A DNA stretch of 64,000 bases, taken from NCBI RefSeq assembly GCF_023101145.1, contig NZ_CP073714.1, positions 2,914,001 through 2,978,000 of the forward strand, given 5' to 3'. This document shows positions 17,908 to 25,934 of the stretch, piece by piece (the first letter of the stretch is position 1; every line of letters begins with the position of its first letter). The stretch is from Paenibacillus pabuli. GTDB taxonomy: Bacteria; Bacillota; Bacilli; Paenibacillales; Paenibacillaceae. A program made the position numbers and the translations under genes. The notes beneath the pieces were generated by a model. The model was not told where the DNA came from and made no database searches. It saw nothing but the letters and a program-made list of their open reading frames with translations.

Positions 17908-17939
17908 GCAATAGACGAATAGAGCAATAGAGCAATAGA
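17908..17939. repeat. Tandem repeat, four 8-base units
   Basis: GCAATAGA, CGAATAGA, GCAATAGA and GCAATAGA follow each other without spacing, just after the terminator and before the permease genes. The unit number may vary between strains by slippage. Confidence 0.7.
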
Positions 17940-18124
17940 AGTGTGACATAAGCTAGGCTTTCCAGGTTAAAGGAAATAGAACAATTCCATGTTATTTTCA
18001 TCTCGAAAGGCACTGCTGAAATACATAGTTCTGTGATACCAGGTACAGGGTTATGTTCCTTAAATGTTAGAGGACATCTTGTTATGCTTGAATCCAGAAC
18101 AGATGTTAAGGAGTGGGGGAGCAT

Positions 18125-19006
18125 ATGCATAAATCCTGGATGAAACGGCAGAGCAGGCTCGGGTATCTGTTTATTGGGCCCAATATGATTGGCGTGCTGT
18201 TGTTTTTTATTATACCGGCTGTCTATTCGTTCTATCTCATGTTCACCGATTACAAATTCATGAGCCCGGAGACGCATTTCGTCGGGTTGGATAACATTCG
18301 CCGAATGATGAATGATGATCTGTTTGGAGTGGCGCTGCGAAATACATTTGTATTTCTGTTAGCGGTTCCGGTATCGATGGGTTTGGCATTTATTGTGGCT
18401 GTGGCGCTAAACAAGTCGGTGTACTGGCAAAAAACATTGCGTGCCCTCTATTTTATGCCCTATATCACCAGCGGCGTTGCCATCGCCTTTGTCTGGATGC
18501 TGCTGTTCCAGCCGACGTCGGGGCCGATTAACGGTTTCTTGCGCGGAATCGGTATTGCGAATCCCCCGGGTTGGTTATCGACTACTGAATGGTCCATGTA
18601 CGCGATTGATATCATCTGGATCTGGTTCATGCTGGGTTACAACATGATTATATATCTGGCAGCTTTGCAGGAAATCCCGGAGGAATTGGTTGAGGCTGCA
18701 CGGATTGATGGAGCTCGCCCCTGGCAGACGATACGCCACGTGATTTGGCCGCTTGTGAGCCCAACTACGTTTTTGCTGCTGATTACCGGGCTGATTATGA
18801 CCATCAAGAACTTTGGTATCATTCAGGCGATTACCCAGGGTGGGCCAGGGAACAGTACAACCGTGCTCTCGCTCTTTATCTACCAGAATGCCTTCCGGTA
18901 TTACGAGATGGGGTATGCTGCTGCCATTAGTTGGGCGCTCTTTGCCATCATCATGATCTTCACCGTATTGCAGTGGATTGGTCAGAAACGTTGGGTTCAC
19001 TATTGA
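18125..19006 (+). CDS. Sugar ABC transporter permease (MalF-like)
   Basis: A 293-residue membrane protein with six predicted membrane segments and the EAA loop VEAARIDGARPWQTIRHVIWPLVSP around residues 185-210. It begins with a positively charged MHKSWMKRQSRLG and the GYLFIGPNMIGVLLFFIIPA first helix, typical of the UgpA/MalF class. ATG 18125 is chosen for the AAGGAGTGGGGG site just upstream, rather than GTG 18113. It forms the transmembrane channel with the permease at 19024. Confidence 0.93.
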   Translation: MHKSWMKRQSRLGYLFIGPNMIGVLLFFIIPAVYSFYLMFTDYKFMSPETHFVGLDNIRRMMNDDLFGVALRNTFVFLLAVPVSMGLAFIVAVALNKSVYWQKTLRALYFMPYITSGVAIAFVWMLLFQPTSGPINGFLRGIGIANPPGWLSTTEWSMYAIDIIWIWFMLGYNMIIYLAALQEIPEELVEAARIDGARPWQTIRHVIWPLVSPTTFLLLITGLIMTIKNFGIIQAITQGGPGNSTTVLSLFIYQNAFRYYEMGYAAAISWALFAIIMIFTVLQWIGQKRWVHY

Positions 19007-19023
19007 GGAGGGAAGGGATCGTT

Positions 19024-19914
19024 ATGGAGAAACGTAATGCCACGAGCGCGAAGCCCACAGCTCCGCATTCACCTAAAGTCCGTATGGAGTCCTTGACCCA
19101 GATTCGAAGAATCATATTGACACTTCTGATGTCCGGTTTTGCTTTACTGATGATTATGCCGTTCATCTGGATGATTAGCACGTCGTTCAAATCTCCGGCG
19201 GACGTATTCACCTATCCTGTCCAGTGGATACCCACCAACCTGAAATGGGAACATCACATTAAGGTCTGGAGCGGAGCGGATACCTTCGCCACGTATTATC
19301 TGAACTCGTTGAAAATATCATTAATTAGCACGATCGGAGCTGTATTTCTCTCGGCCTTCGCAGCCTACGGCTTCGCGCGTATTCAATTCAAAGGCCGGGA
19401 GACACTGTTCCTGATCTATCTCTCGATGATGATGGTGCCTCCGCAGGTGCTCTTTGTGCCCAAGTTTCTGATGTTTGAGTGGGTCGGCATATATAACACG
19501 CATTGGGCACTGATCCTGCCCGGAATGTTCACTATCTTTGGGGTGTTTATGCTGCGGCAGTTCTTCCTGTCGGTGCCTTCGGAAATCTCGGAAGCGGCGT
19601 TCATTGATGGTGCCGGTCACCTGCGCATATTCTTCAGGCTTGTTCTACCCTTGGCGAAGCCTGCGCTTGCTACACTGGCGATTATTGATTTCTCTTGGCA
19701 TTGGAATGACTATGAGAATGCGCTTGTGTTCCTGATTGACAAAGACCTGTACACCGTGCCGCTCGGACTACAAAACTTTATTCTGGAGAACAATGTCGAC
19801 TATAACGGCATGATGGCCGCTGCCACGGCAGGTATTATACCCATGATCATCGTCTTTCTGGTAGGCCAGCATTATATCATTCAGGGAGTGGCTGGTAGCG
19901 CCGTGAAGGGTTAA
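19024..19914 (+). CDS. Sugar ABC transporter permease (MalG-like)
   Basis: A 296-residue membrane protein. After a basic, hydrophilic N-terminus (1-30) come six membrane segments, with the EAA loop SEAAFIDGAGHLRIFFRLVLPLAKPA around residues 195-220 and the conserved ISTSFKSPADVF after the first helix. ATG 19024 follows a GGAGGGAAGGG site. It lies 17 bases behind its partner permease and ends the importer gene set; the terminator at 20084 comes 170 bases later. Confidence 0.93.
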   Translation: MEKRNATSAKPTAPHSPKVRMESLTQIRRIILTLLMSGFALLMIMPFIWMISTSFKSPADVFTYPVQWIPTNLKWEHHIKVWSGADTFATYYLNSLKISLISTIGAVFLSAFAAYGFARIQFKGRETLFLIYLSMMMVPPQVLFVPKFLMFEWVGIYNTHWALILPGMFTIFGVFMLRQFFLSVPSEISEAAFIDGAGHLRIFFRLVLPLAKPALATLAIIDFSWHWNDYENALVFLIDKDLYTVPLGLQNFILENNVDYNGMMAAATAGIIPMIIVFLVGQHYIIQGVAGSAVKG

Positions 19915-20083
19915 AGCTGCGGCCCCATAATATAACCCTTTTGCACCCGGGAAATTCAGATGGATTCCATTTGTCCGGGTTCAAACGCCTTTTGCATTTT
20001 TGCCGGATCTTCAAACAACGTGGATGTTAGCCTGATCTATACCGTAGCGAATTGCATCGCCAGTCATAGAAGACTTCGTGGAG

Positions 20084-20110
20084 CCGACCAGCTTGTCTGG
20101 TTGGTTTTTT
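20084..20110 (+). terminator. Terminator after the ABC importer
   Basis: CCGACCAG pairs with CTGGTTGG across CTTGT, followed by a run of six Ts. The 170 bases before it hold no gene I can support. Confidence 0.8.
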
Positions 20111-20204
20111 GTTCTTTTTTGTGAAGTTAATCGACATGACTGTGTTTAGATGATATGCAGAACAGGTAAAGAAAGGGTAATGAAATCAGAGGAGGCGATC
20201 ATGA

Positions 20205-20450
20205 ATGAAAGAGCGCACACCGGATCAAAATAACAACGATACCCATCCGCAACGTTTCCATGATAATCCAGAGCAGTATCAAACGGAGAAGGAAAGTTTG
20301 CTTGACCGTCATGAAGAAGAACAAACTGTAGACCCGATTCCAATGGAAGATCTGAATATGGAAGCACAGGAAGAGAAGAATAAGGATCAGACCAAAAGTA
20401 ACTCGTCTACGGAGGAGAAATACCGTGCTGATTATCGCGAGTCGAAGTGA
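20205..20450 (+). CDS. Small hydrophilic acidic protein, function unknown
   Basis: An 81-residue protein rich in Glu, Asp, Asn, Gln and Lys, with no hydrophobic segment, Cys or Trp. It looks intrinsically disordered, like some small stress or spore-related Firmicute proteins, but I do not recognise a family. A strong GAGGAGG site lies 9 bases before ATG 20205, which is the main support for the gene. It stands alone between the ABC terminator and the nitroreductase promoter. Confidence 0.65.
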   Translation: MKERTPDQNNNDTHPQRFHDNPEQYQTEKESLLDRHEEEQTVDPIPMEDLNMEAQEEKNKDQTKSNSSTEEKYRADYRESK

Positions 20451-20493
20451 TTAATAAACAAGAATGTATATTTGGTGAAAATAGAATAGTCTG

Positions 20494-20525
20494 TTGACTA
20501 ATGTATGTTACTATATTATAGTTAC
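20494..20525 (+). promoter_or_regulatory. Nitroreductase promoter with overlapping palindromic operator
   Basis: TTGACT (20494-20499) and TATAGT (20517-20522) are 17 bases apart. Over the -10 lies GTTACTATATTATAGTTAC (20507-20525): an exact ACTATA-T-TATAGT palindrome, extended with one mismatch. GTTACTAT is repeated at 20521-20528. A repressor bound there would block RNA polymerase. Confidence 0.6.
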
Positions 20526-20571
20526 TATGTTGACAATGAGAAAAATGACCATTTTGGGAGGCGAATGTTTA

Positions 20572-21174
20572 ATGTCTACATCTTTCTTTGAAGCGTTGAA
20601 AAACAGAAGATCTTATTATGGAATCAGCAAGGAATCTACGATCTCGGATGCTAAAATCCAGGAAATCGTGGAAGAAGCGGTGAAATACACCCCGACTTCA
20701 TTCAACTCACAAACATCTCGTGCCGTAGTATTGCTCGGTGAACAACACGACAAACTATGGAATCACACGGAAGAAATTTTGCGTGAAGTGGTTGGCAATG
20801 AAGAAGCTTTCAAATCTACAGCTGAGAAAATGGCCGGATTCCGCAGCGGATACGGTACAGTACTTTTCTTCGAAGACAACAATGTGATCGCACAGCTTCA
20901 ACAAAATTTTGCAGCTTATGCGGATAACTTCCCGATCTGGGCGAACCAGTCTAACGGTATGTTGCAACTGGTAATCTGGACTGCATTGGAGCAAGAAGGT
21001 TTGGGCGCTTCCCTGCAGCACTATAACCCGTTGATTGATGAGAAGGTCAAATCGGAATGGAACATTCCGGAGAACTGGAGACTGATCGCTCAGATGCCAT
21101 TCGGCAAACCAACAGCTACACCAGGCGAGAAAGAATTCCAACCAATTGAACAACGTGTAAAAGTACACAAGTAA
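20572..21174 (+). CDS. Nitroreductase family protein
   Basis: A 200-residue FMN-dependent oxidoreductase of the nitroreductase fold. The N-terminus FFEALKNRRSYYGISKESTIS carries the FMN phosphate-binding Arg-Arg pair, and KYTPTSFNSQTSRAVVLLG (about 41-59) and LGASLQHYNP (about 149-158) are family motifs. It reduces quinones, nitro compounds or similar electrophiles with NAD(P)H. ATG 20572 follows GGGAGG by 10 bases. The palindrome over its promoter suggests repression by an HxlR/MarR-type electrophile sensor, as is known for several B. subtilis nitroreductases. Confidence 0.92.
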   Translation: MSTSFFEALKNRRSYYGISKESTISDAKIQEIVEEAVKYTPTSFNSQTSRAVVLLGEQHDKLWNHTEEILREVVGNEEAFKSTAEKMAGFRSGYGTVLFFEDNNVIAQLQQNFAAYADNFPIWANQSNGMLQLVIWTALEQEGLGASLQHYNPLIDEKVKSEWNIPENWRLIAQMPFGKPTATPGEKEFQPIEQRVKVHK

Positions 21175-21261
21175 GACTGTTGCCTGAATCGAACGCCGAG
21201 CTTAATTGAAAAGATTGAGGTGCATCGCTTCAGCGAATTTCCCAATATTTAACCACATACG

Positions 21262-21314
21262 GCCTCGCTTCAATTTGATACGATGATGTAGATCGTACTC
21301 CAATGAAGCGAGGC
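21262..21314 (+). terminator. Long hairpin ending nitroreductase and covering the next ribosome site
   Basis: GCCTCGCTTCA (21262-21272) pairs perfectly with TGAAGCGAGGC (21304-21314), and five Ts follow. The 3' arm contains the only GAGG ribosome-binding candidate for the gene starting at 21323, so the element may act both as terminator and as a translation-control hairpin. Confidence 0.65.
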
Positions 21315-21322
21315 TTTTTGAT

Positions 21323-22954
21323 GTGAAGAATAGAATAGACAAACGTACCCGGCACAAGCTATGGAATGCTGTTTTGTGCGGCGTACTAGCCATAGGATCA
21401 ATTTCCATTGGTGAATCCACAGCTCAGGCAGCAGCGGCTCAGCAGGTATTCCAGGATACAACCTCCAGCTATGCCAAAGATTCCATTGCACATCTGGTCA
21501 TGTCAGGAATTGCTGCCGGAACCTCCGCGAATACGTTTGAACCCAAAAAGGCAGTCACTCGCGCTGAATTTGCAACATTTGCGGTGAGACTGCTAGGTTT
21601 GAAGCCTGTAAAAAACAATATTAATCCCTATAACGATGTCAGTGTGAACGCATGGTATTATGGCAACGTCGCAGCGATGACGAATCTTTCCATCCTTGAG
21701 GGCAAGAGTCAGGGTGTGTTCCAGCCAAACGCCTCCATTACTCGGGAAGAAGCAGCTGCACTGCTGGTGAGGATGCTGAAACAATCCTCCAAATCAACGA
21801 ATCTCCTGTCATCTACATATGCCGATGCAGCTGATATATCCGACTGGGCGCGTCCGTATGTGCAGACTGTATATCAGCTGGGTCTGATGCGCGGCAGTGA
21901 CGGCAAGTTTCGGCCACATGACAAGGTGACAAGAGAAGAGGCGGCAGTTATGCTGGATGCCATTTTGCAAAAGAAAACCTGGTCAGACCAGCTGAGAAAC
22001 GAGGATCAACTCGGTATTCAGCTGGGATGGCAATATAACGCCTCTACTGCTGAGTTCAAGAAACAGATCGAACAATCGGAAGCGAACACACTGGTTCCCC
22101 GTTGGTTCTTCCTGAATAGCAGCATGAAAGTCACAGATCTCACGGACACGACGCTATTATCATGGGCATCTGCGACAGACAGACAGGTATGGCCGTTGCT
22201 TGGCAATCGTTCGAACCCGGACCTTACCCACCAGATGTTGTCGAGTTCAGCCAACCGGGCAGCCGTAATCTCACAGGTCACATCTTTTGTGAAAACCTAT
22301 AAACTGGATGGCATTAACGTCGATTTTGAAAACGTACTGCCAGCTGATCGTGAAGGAATGACCGCATTTATTACTTCGCTGACAACGGCTTTGCACGCAC
22401 TTGGCGCTGTTGTATCCGTGGATGTATCACCCGATCTGGGGACAGACTGGACCGATGCATTTGATTATGCCCGATTGGGCGCTGTATCGGATTACATGGT
22501 TCTGATGGGCTATGAAGAACATTGGAACGGTGATCCACAAGCAGGGTCTGTGGCCTCTCTTCCCTGGGTTAAAAAGGCTCTGGATACGATGCTCGCTGAG
22601 GTGGTTCGCAGCAAAACAATTCTGGCCCTGCCTTTATATACACGGGATTGGTCTTCGGTTAATCCGGCAGCCAGTTCATGGGACATTACCCTGGCAGAGC
22701 AGGGAACACGTGCACGATCTTCAGGCTCTGTGAGAAGGTGGGATGCATCTTTGGTCCAATACGTCATCGGCTACAACAGTAATGGGACAACGAGATATAT
22801 ATGGGCAGAGGACAGTCGTTCATTATCTGCGAAAGTGATGATGAGCGGAGAGCGTAATATTGCCGGATTGGCCTATTGGTATATGGGCGGAGAGACGGCA
22901 GACATTTGGAGTGCCATTTCGAATGCTTCACGTTTTGAATCATATATTTTCTAA
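21323..22954 (+). CDS. SLH-domain protein with GH18-like glycosidase domain
   Basis: A 543-residue exported protein. A signal peptide (about 1-34, ending QAAAAQ) is followed by three SLH repeats at roughly 35-90, 95-155 and 160-210 (TRAEFATFAVRLL, TREEAAALLVRML, TREEAAVMLDAIL). These anchor it to cell-wall polymer. Residues 225-540 are a GH18-type barrel. The active-site strand DGINVDFE has Asp329, Asp334 and catalytic Glu336, similar to YaaH/SleL-like cell-wall or chitin hydrolases. The start is GTG 21323, nine bases after GAGG, which lies in a terminator-like stem. The likely role is peptidoglycan or chitin-type cleavage at the cell surface. Confidence 0.88.
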   Translation: MKNRIDKRTRHKLWNAVLCGVLAIGSISIGESTAQAAAAQQVFQDTTSSYAKDSIAHLVMSGIAAGTSANTFEPKKAVTRAEFATFAVRLLGLKPVKNNINPYNDVSVNAWYYGNVAAMTNLSILEGKSQGVFQPNASITREEAAALLVRMLKQSSKSTNLLSSTYADAADISDWARPYVQTVYQLGLMRGSDGKFRPHDKVTREEAAVMLDAILQKKTWSDQLRNEDQLGIQLGWQYNASTAEFKKQIEQSEANTLVPRWFFLNSSMKVTDLTDTTLLSWASATDRQVWPLLGNRSNPDLTHQMLSSSANRAAVISQVTSFVKTYKLDGINVDFENVLPADREGMTAFITSLTTALHALGAVVSVDVSPDLGTDWTDAFDYARLGAVSDYMVLMGYEEHWNGDPQAGSVASLPWVKKALDTMLAEVVRSKTILALPLYTRDWSSVNPAASSWDITLAEQGTRARSSGSVRRWDASLVQYVIGYNSNGTTRYIWAEDSRSLSAKVMMSGERNIAGLAYWYMGGETADIWSAISNASRFESYIF

Positions 22955-22984
22955 ATTCCGGTATTATAATCCTTCCTAAAATCG

Positions 22985-23021
22985 ACCCAAACGCACCGTT
23001 ATTCAGACGGATGGTTTGGGT
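22985..23021 (+). terminator. Terminator after the SLH-GH18 gene
   Basis: ACCCAAAC pairs with GTTTGGGT, an inner CCGT/ACGG stem is present, and TATTTTATTTT follows. Confidence 0.85.
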
Positions 23022-23151
23022 TATTTTATTTTGGTAAAAGCTAAGTTGTAACGGATCACGTTTGATTTTGGTTGAACGGTGTAAATGGATAGAAGGATAG
23101 TGAACTGTCCAATAACATATAAGAGATAGAAGCATAGGAGGGAGATGGAGC

Positions 23152-24081
23152 ATGCGAGAGTATGATTGCATCATCGTAGGTGGAGGTCTCGCAGGACTTC
23201 AGGCAGCCATTCAGTTGGGGCGTTACTCTTCCCATCGGGTGTTGGTAGTGGACGCAGGAGAAGGCAGGTCAACATTATGCCGAACCTATCATAATATTCT
23301 TGGTTTTCCGGATGGAGTATCCGGTGAAGAGCTGCGCTCCAAAGGAAGAATGCAGGCAGAAGGGACTGGAGTATCTTTTGAGAAAGACCGTATCATAAAG
23401 GCAGGACGCCGGGGAGAACAGATTCAATTGTTCGGCTCTTCCGGCTCTGAATATATGGCAAAAACAGTCTTACTGGCAACTGGACTAACGGACAGGATAC
23501 CCGCTATTCCGGGATTAAGGCCTACGTTGGGACGAACCGTATATGTGTGCCCGGATTGCGATGGATATGAGATTCAGGATCAGCGTACGATTTTGCTGGG
23601 TGCAGGTGAAGCCGGTGCAAACATGGCTATGGTTCTGATTCAACGTACCAATGAGTTGTTGTACATCAACCATGAGCAGTCGCCAATCTCCGCTGAGCTT
23701 CATCGCAGCATGAAAGAGGCAGGAGTTCGGTATCTTGAGGCGGCGGTCCAAGAAGTGCAGCAGATGGAGGATGGCCATATTACGGGTGTATTGACGGAAG
23801 ATGGACAGATTTATGAGTCAGAGCGCGGATTTATCGCGTTTGGAGGCAATCGTGTGCATTATGAACTGGCAGAGCAGCTTGGGGCTGTTATTGCGGATAA
23901 TAAACACGTGGAAGCTAATCCCCGCAGCATGATGGCGGCACCTAATGTATGGATTGCTGGGGATCTGGGCCTGCACGCGGAACAGGCTACAGTCGCCATG
24001 GGCGAAGGCTCGATTGCCGCGATCTGGATTCACAAGGCATTGCAGCAGATGAAAAAGGAAAATAAGGTGAAACAGATTTAA
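23152..24081 (+). CDS. Thioredoxin-reductase-like NAD(P)/FAD oxidoreductase
   Basis: A 309-residue flavoprotein with the FAD motif VGGGLAGLQAA (about residues 9-19), the NAD(P) motif LGAGEAGANMAM and the final FAD motif WIAGDLGLHAEQATVAMGEG. Between them is CPDCDGYE near residue 137, a CxxC pair at the place of the thioredoxin reductase active site (usually CATCDG). This puts it with the TrxR-like and GliT-like reductases, which act on small disulfides or unknown partners, rather than with classic TrxB. ATG 23152 follows GGAGGGAG. It stands alone with its own terminator. Confidence 0.88.
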   Translation: MREYDCIIVGGGLAGLQAAIQLGRYSSHRVLVVDAGEGRSTLCRTYHNILGFPDGVSGEELRSKGRMQAEGTGVSFEKDRIIKAGRRGEQIQLFGSSGSEYMAKTVLLATGLTDRIPAIPGLRPTLGRTVYVCPDCDGYEIQDQRTILLGAGEAGANMAMVLIQRTNELLYINHEQSPISAELHRSMKEAGVRYLEAAVQEVQQMEDGHITGVLTEDGQIYESERGFIAFGGNRVHYELAEQLGAVIADNKHVEANPRSMMAAPNVWIAGDLGLHAEQATVAMGEGSIAAIWIHKALQQMKKENKVKQI

Positions 24082-24092
24082 ACGCAAATTAA

Positions 24093-24132
24093 AAAGTCCC
24101 CGACCGTTATGGCTAAGGTTGGAGGACTTTTT
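24093..24132 (+). terminator. Terminator after the flavin reductase gene
   Basis: AAAGTCC pairs with GGACTTT, with an inner CCGACC/GGTTGG stem, followed by Ts. Confidence 0.85.
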
Positions 24133-24170
24133 GCGTTGCACGTGAACCGCTTGCATAAGGATGTCTGAAT

Positions 24171-24359
24171 TTATTTGCTGTTTGTATTGCGGGTCTCAGT
24201 CGCTTTGGCTTTATGAGGATGGGTGATGTTGTCCACGATTTCTCCTACGGCTTCTTCAATCATGTCCGTTGGACCGGGATTGTCCGGGTCAGGTTGAATA
24301 ATTGCATTTACACCGGGCTGCAGATCTTTGTTTTTTCGTTCTTTTTTATGTTCATTCAT
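24171..24359 (-). CDS. Small hydrophilic protein, function unknown
   Basis: A 62-residue protein, basic at both ends, with an acidic middle (DMIEEAVGEIVDNI) and a proline-rich stretch (QPDPDNPGPTD). The reason to accept such a small gene is a full AAGGAGG site 8 bases before its ATG on the minus strand. No membrane segment or known domain is visible. It faces the preceding oxidoreductase gene and is divergent from the FAD-linked oxidase. Confidence 0.7.
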   Translation of the reverse strand: MNEHKKERKNKDLQPGVNAIIQPDPDNPGPTDMIEEAVGEIVDNITHPHKAKATETRNTNSK

Positions 24360-24488
24360 GGAAAATTCCTCCTTATTCAGGTATGTTTAAGGTGTTCCTT
24401 AACATATCCAATCCTTATAATCTATATGTAAACGATTAACCAATGAAATCAAATTGAAACGCGATGTGGTAGGAGAGGAGGAGTTCAA

Positions 24489-25934
24489 CTGTTCAAAAAA
24501 ACGAGCATGCTCCTGTTACTTCTGATTTTATGTGTGTGGACATATTGGAGAACGGATAGCGATGATCAGAATCCGTACCTGATTACCGATTACAGCCGTC
24601 TTCACCCGGTTAAGGTTGAACGTGTGGTGCAAGGTCATGAAGAGCAGCAGCTCGTTGAACTGCTTCAGGATGCCCGGGATCAGAACCTGACGATATCCAT
24701 TGCCGGGCAGCGGCATAGTCAGGGCGGACACACCTATTATAAAGACGGAATTATTATAGACATGACCTCATATAACAAAGTGCTGGAAGTTGATGTCGAT
24801 GCCAAAAAGGTGCGTGTGCAGGCTGGGGCAACCTGGGCTGACGTACAGCGAGCCATTAATCCGTATGGATTGGCGGTCAAAAATATGCAGTCCCAAAATA
24901 TTTTCACCGTAGGCGGTTCGATCAGTGTAAATGCACACGGTCGAGAGCTTCATCAGGGTTCCTTGATTCAAAGTGTCGATTCGTTCCGTCTCTTGACGGC
25001 AGATGGTCAGATTCGGCAAGTCAGTCGCACCGAGAATGCCGAGCTTTTCCCACTTGTACTCGGGGGGTACGGACTGTTTGGTGTAATCCTGGACGTTACG
25101 TTGACGTTAACGGATGATGAAGTTTATCGCCTCACAACTGAGCAGGTGCAGGTAAAGGACTACCCGTCTTATTTTCAAAAGAATGTCATGGGAGACCCGA
25201 TGATGCGAATGCATCTGGCCCGAATTTCAATTCAGCCCGGTGAAGGCTACTTTCGTGAGATGTACGCATTGAATTATGCCTTTGATCCAACGGGTTCACT
25301 GGATGATTATAATCATTTGGATGAGCGTGAAAGGGGCGTGCTCCCAAGCAAACTTCTGTTCAACCTGAACCGTGAATTCGAATGGGGGCGGGCCTGGTTT
25401 TGGCCTCTGCAGCAGCGCTACTTCGAATCGCAAGATGGCGAGAGGGTTAGCCGCAACAATGCCATGGCTTCTGCGTCTGCCTTTATGGAGTATCACCAGC
25501 CCGGCGAAAATGATCTGCTGCAGGAATATTTTATTCCGGTTGATGCCTTCCCGGCATTTGTTCAGGAGATGGGTGAGATTGTATCCCAGGAGCAATTGGA
25601 TCTGCTTAATATTACAGTCAGGTATGTAAAACATGATGAAGAAGCTGTGCTTTCATATGCAACGCAGGATATGTTCGGTCTTGTCTGTTTATTTCACACT
25701 TCATTGTCCGATCCAGAACAGGGGAAGTTCAAAAACAGTATGCAGCAGCTGATAGATGCCGTCCTTCGATATAACGGAACTTATTATCTGCCTTATGCAG
25801 GTTATGCAACTTTAGAGCAATTTGAACAGGCCTATCCACGAAAGAATGAGTTTTTGGCAGCCAAAGAAAAGTTTGATCCCGATCATCTTTTTATGAACTA
25901 TTTTATGGAGCAGTATGGAGGAAATCGTCCATGA
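24489..25934 (+). CDS. FAD-linked oxidase (VAO/PCMH type), probable CTG start
   Basis: A protein of 481 residues from CTG 24489, or 475 from ATG 24507. The N-terminus FKKTSMLLLLLILCVWTYW is a signal peptide or membrane anchor. The PCMH FAD domain follows, with ISIAGQRHSQGGH (whose His may carry the flavin), then NIFTVGGSISVNAHGR and a C-terminal substrate domain as in sugar-lactone and alditol oxidases. The AGGAGG at 24476-24481 is 7 bases from CTG but 25 from ATG, so CTG is favoured. The substrate is unknown. The stop overlaps the next gene by four bases. Confidence 0.85.
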   Translation: MFKKTSMLLLLLILCVWTYWRTDSDDQNPYLITDYSRLHPVKVERVVQGHEEQQLVELLQDARDQNLTISIAGQRHSQGGHTYYKDGIIIDMTSYNKVLEVDVDAKKVRVQAGATWADVQRAINPYGLAVKNMQSQNIFTVGGSISVNAHGRELHQGSLIQSVDSFRLLTADGQIRQVSRTENAELFPLVLGGYGLFGVILDVTLTLTDDEVYRLTTEQVQVKDYPSYFQKNVMGDPMMRMHLARISIQPGEGYFREMYALNYAFDPTGSLDDYNHLDERERGVLPSKLLFNLNREFEWGRAWFWPLQQRYFESQDGERVSRNNAMASASAFMEYHQPGENDLLQEYFIPVDAFPAFVQEMGEIVSQEQLDLLNITVRYVKHDEEAVLSYATQDMFGLVCLFHTSLSDPEQGKFKNSMQQLIDAVLRYNGTYYLPYAGYATLEQFEQAYPRKNEFLAAKEKFDPDHLFMNYFMEQYGGNRP

